A DNA stretch of 64,000 nucleotides, from assembly GCA_026874595.1 (NCBI GenBank), contig CM049317.1, forward strand, positions 64,252,118-64,316,117, written 5' to 3'. A model generated the notes under the pieces. That model was not told where the DNA came from. It saw only the letters and a list, made by a program, of their open reading frames with translations, and searched no databases. The position numbers and the translations under genes are program-made. Below are positions 61,901 to 64,000 of this stretch, one piece after another. Numbering within the stretch: position 1 is the stretch's first letter; each line of letters opens with the position of its first letter. Origin of the DNA: Sipunculus nudus (Eukaryota; Annelida; Sipuncula; Golfingiida; Sipunculidae).

Positions 61901-63940
61901 CCACTTTTATTATGACGATAATGCACTGCTACATGCCAATTGGCAGAAAAAAAATTATATTTGAAACTTGAGATATTTATATTAAGTGAGTGTTGCCTTA
62001 AAATAAAATATCCCAAAACAGGGAGTTCTTTTATTTCCTTTCACACAGATGTAAACATTTGTGTAACATTAATATCTAACAAGGCAAGTAAGATTCTTGT
62101 GTACATAAGTATGATTTGGGTTCCCAATCTAATCAGTAATAAAATTGACACTGACCACTCCCAGCAAAATGCAATTAGGCAACTGCACATAAAACTAACT
62201 TTTGGCTTTCTTGAAGATGGATACCTAGCAGCAAATATTTCCAGTCAGTGTTCAGAGTGTGACATTGCATAACCTTACCAGCATTTAGAGCTCAGTTTAA
62301 AACCAGAGTTTCTTCAAGATGGAGCTCATGCAAGCATAGGCAAAAGATGCACATATACTCTCAGTTAATTTTAAGATTCCTTTAAATGCACATTCATCTG
62401 CTTCTAAACTGTGTATAAAACATGAACAAATAAGAAAATGGCCAGATTCAGTAAATTTAGATGATTATTTTGGACTGGCACTTTGAAGGACTGATAGTGT
62501 AACAGAGAGCAAGTATCATTTTATAATAGTGATTTTTGTTCTGATATTTATGCAGGTATAAAACTCACCTTTTTCCTGTTCATCAGCTGAAGGTAATGGG
62601 GATGATGATGTTTTACTCGTCTTGTTATTTTTTCTCTGATTCTTCTTTTTCTTGCCTTTCTTTGGCGGCCGAGTCATTGCCGAGGGCTTTGTCTTTTTCC
62701 TGGGTTTGCGTGGTTTACCCTCCAATAGGAGCTTGTTGTAGTTGTCCTGTAAACATTAACCCATCAACATAACCACGTATTCATATTTAGATGTGCTAAC
62801 TCAACCAGACCACCCCCTAGTAATGTCATACAGACGTAACTACACCTGATTACAATAATTTTCTGTCCCCTTCAATGGCAAGGAAAACAAATACTTTCCA
62901 ACAAAAGTGGAGTATAGTAGCTCTGCCTAAGACTGGCTGCCTTACAGATGGTCTATCCTTATTTTACCTGTTCCCACACTCAGCTTTCTTGATGATTCCA
63001 TCAGCATGCACAAATTTTACATGTATTTTTTAAAAATTCATACAGTATAACACAACATCATAGGAAAAGTTAAGTAAGGGTAAACCAAGTGTGCGACAGG
63101 TCACTATTACCGCACTTTAACCCAGAACCACTAAGTGAATTAGCTTTTAAATATCAAAGAACTTGCAGCAGGCAACTGCTTACTCAATAATTAATCAGAC
63201 CAGGGTGGTATGTGACCAATATGTTACATCCCAGGTCCACCTCCTAATAGTAGAATAAGAAAAATATGAAGAACCCTTCTGGTAGCTTAATTATCTAATA
63301 GCTATTAGTCACGTAAATTTGGAAGACTCTTGACTTATACAAAGAAAACAAACATACTGGCTGCATATTAAGTAAACATGATTCCTTGAACCTTTTACGA
63401 AAATAAGGCAGAAAATGCCAATCACGCTGTTCATTTTGCTTACATCCATGTGTTTGTAAGATTTGAGGGCCTGCCAAAACAATCCAAACACATTTAACAA
63501 GGACATCTCATGGCCAGTCAGACAAATCAGAGATTTTTAAAAGGGATCTTTCAGCTTCTTCTCATACGCAGACAACCACCTTAGGTTACATGTTTATTTC
63601 CCCTTGTCAGCATTGCTTTGTTTACAGTTATACTTACAGCCTGCAGATAAACAAGCTCATGCATCCATCACAGTGGCTTTATAAGAACTTTTCTTAACAG
63701 TAATTGCCTAGTATTCATTAACATGTAACCAGAATAACAAGAAATTGCATATATTGCATAGGAAAATAAGTGAACAGCTGGCTTTAATTCAACATAAACA
63801 AGGAAATACCATTTATTGTATATTTCACTTACTGCTTTGGCAGCATGTTCTGGACACAAGGGAAGCTCATGTTTAATGTCAAACACAGGAACACAACACT
63901 GTGTGTTGTCTGAAAATTTAGCCGTGCAGTAGTCAAATAT
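52547..63940 (-). CDS. INO80D: INO80D orthologue, INO80 complex subunit D (3' five exons)
   Basis: Exons 63940-63833, 62746-62569, 61757-61620, 60611-60453 and 54342-52547 join in phase at GT/AG sites. INO80D is a metazoan subunit of the INO80 nuclear chromatin-remodelling complex. The family markers appear in the right order. First is the second half of the paired C3HC3H zinc-binding domain (CTAKFSDNTQCCVPVFDIKH with later C and H). Next come a Lys-rich KPRKPRKKTKPSAM basic stretch and an SADE motif. They are followed by FDLFTGKNGLLPTKEETEEL, which matches the conserved GKNG..LLP block, and a long Gln/Ser/Pro/His-rich C-terminal tail of about 550 residues. The 5' exons, with the N-terminal zinc region, lie beyond the right edge. 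The gene ends at TAA (52549-52547). The middle exons (61757-60453) are acidic and poorly conserved. Confidence 0.92.
54392..55295. repeat. Copy of the 37-38 kb repeat family in the INO80D intron
   Basis: Begins AAGGCCTACAGGCCTAATGC, as at 40989. The portion 54865-55260 matches 37480-37860 (shared TAGTTCTAATCTGGGCATTC and GACCCCACCTGGTTG). It ends with an inverted GGACCCATGGGTCAC / CTCAGCTGA boundary motif at 55269-55294. Confidence 0.7.
55898..55928 (+). repeat. (GA)n microsatellite
   Basis: A pure GA run followed by eight G. Confidence 0.9.
56725..56823 (+). repeat. GA-rich purine tract
   Basis: Interrupted GAGA repeats with GGAG and CAAG insertions, ending in GGGGGG. The plus strand is nearly all purine. 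Confidence 0.85.
58435..58453 (+). repeat. Poly-G run of 19
   Basis: Nineteen consecutive G followed by TTGGGGTTG. This is likely length-variable and error-prone in assembly. Confidence 0.9.
59220..59786. repeat. Mosaic repeat copy with TAGCTCAG/CTGAGCTA hairpin
   Basis: Contains GACGGACGGACGGACAG, then the inverted pair TAGCTCAG..CTGAGCTA (59273-59303), then the ATTCAAACAAACTTGAGAGA family text also seen at 37160, 38050 and 44580. Non-coding. Confidence 0.65.
59787..60190. mobile_element. Decayed relative of the CTGTGGTTG MITE
   Basis: Starts CTGTGGTTG after TA, like 24044, and ends with ATAAAGCCAACCC, the counterpart of the GCCAACCACAG end. The interior shares AAATGAAACCG-like text. The right end is imperfect, so the boundary is approximate. 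Confidence 0.45.
60453..60611 (-). CDS. INO80D: INO80D exon: LPLDT repeats
   Basis: Acceptor TTCGTAG, donor GTGAGT, phase 1 at both ends. Encodes AIDKTLGELPLDTEQEAKFL then PLDTDQAAKFLDEADLHDVF and NKLPEEAFDLFT. Two similar 15-residue stretches (LPLDTEQEAKFL and LPLDTDQAAKFL) suggest an internal duplication. Confidence 0.88.
61313..61619 (-). repeat. Tandem partial duplications of the INO80D acidic exon and its donor
   Basis: The last 66 bases of the exon at 61620-61757, its GTGAGT donor and about 40 bases of intron are repeated with a period of 105-106. Donors lie at 61619, 61513 and 61408 (minus-strand GT ends), and a fourth copy is truncated near 61313. Copies at 61514-61579 and 61409-61474 are 66 bases long, stop-free and phase 1-1. 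The copy at 61514-61579 keeps an AG before it; the next has TG instead. Confidence 0.85.
61620..61757 (-). CDS. INO80D: INO80D exon: acidic segment
   Basis: Acceptor TTTTCAAG, donor GTGAGT, phase 1 at both ends. Encodes DDPSIQKIDFNPPLSHVNQL, PPSIDTHSESEVEEMDEPVL and DTPLSP. Its 3' third and donor are repeated downstream in the intron. Confidence 0.85.
62569..62746 (-). CDS. INO80D: INO80D exon: basic linker
   Basis: Acceptor TTTACAG, donor GTGAGT, ending in phase 1. Encodes DNYNKLLLEGKPRKPRKKTK, then a Lys-rich run resembling a nuclear-localisation signal and SSSPLPSADEQEK. Confidence 0.9.
63833..63940 (-). CDS. INO80D: INO80D exon: second C3HC3H zinc-binding half
   Basis: Encodes IFDYCTAKFSDNTQCCVPVF then DIKHELPLCPEHAAKA with the C, C, C, H ligands in place. 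The donor is GTAAGT at phase 0. The frame upstream hits a stop at about 63979-63977 and the only AG before the conserved block is at 63942-63941, so that acceptor is chosen. Its pyrimidine tract is weak. Confidence 0.8.
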
Positions 63941-64000
63941 CTGTTGGTCCACATTATAAGTTATATGTGAGTACAGTTAAGGAAGTAAATGAGCAGACAT

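Overview
The window is animal nuclear DNA: AT-rich, with short exons bounded by GT/AG, kilobase introns and many dispersed repeats. The repeat style and the genes suggest a lophotrochozoan, most likely a bivalve mollusc. Two repeat features drive that guess: long arrays of AGGTCA half-sites, and element ends reading TTTTAGCTCAGCTGA. The species call is an inference from memory of similar genomes, not a search result.

Three protein genes can be reconstructed by joining exons in phase. (1) An ERICH2 (glutamate-rich protein 2) orthologue lies on the minus strand, 18894 to 11393, with ten coding exons and 422 residues. (2) A two-exon plus-strand gene, 26731-27311, encodes an 82-residue single-pass membrane protein resembling the COX14-type cytochrome c oxidase assembly factors. 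(3) The 3' part of an INO80D orthologue (INO80 chromatin-remodelling complex subunit D) lies on the minus strand from the right window edge down to 52547. It has five exons here; its 5' part is outside the window.

Layout: 1-2073 is mostly unassigned. 2074-10003 is a very large minisatellite of a purine-rich 40-bp unit with higher-order duplications, interrupted by captured copies of its own right flank. 10004-11392 is the ERICH2 3' flank, and 11393-18894 is ERICH2. 19663-21940 is a non-autonomous transposable element with about 380-bp terminal inverted repeats and a 9-bp near-identical flanking duplication. It abuts the presumed non-coding first exon of the COX14-like gene. 28578-45000 is a dense mosaic of diverged, mostly non-coding repeats: two further inverted-repeat elements, receptor-half-site arrays, a recurring GGTGGCGCCACC palindrome, a three-copy 348-bp tandem repeat and a multi-kilobase duplication. 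45000-52546 is comparatively repeat-poor 3' flank of INO80D with a perfect RFX-type X-box and one possible orphan exon. 52547-64000 is INO80D, whose introns carry copies of the same repeat families and a small tandem duplication of one exon with its splice donor.

No new multi-gene system, CRISPR array or transposase gene was found. Long open frames across 2.1-9.9 kb are a by-product of the repeat. The strongest points for follow-up are the history of the minisatellite, the long-TIR element, and the in-phase duplicated mini-exons in INO80D.
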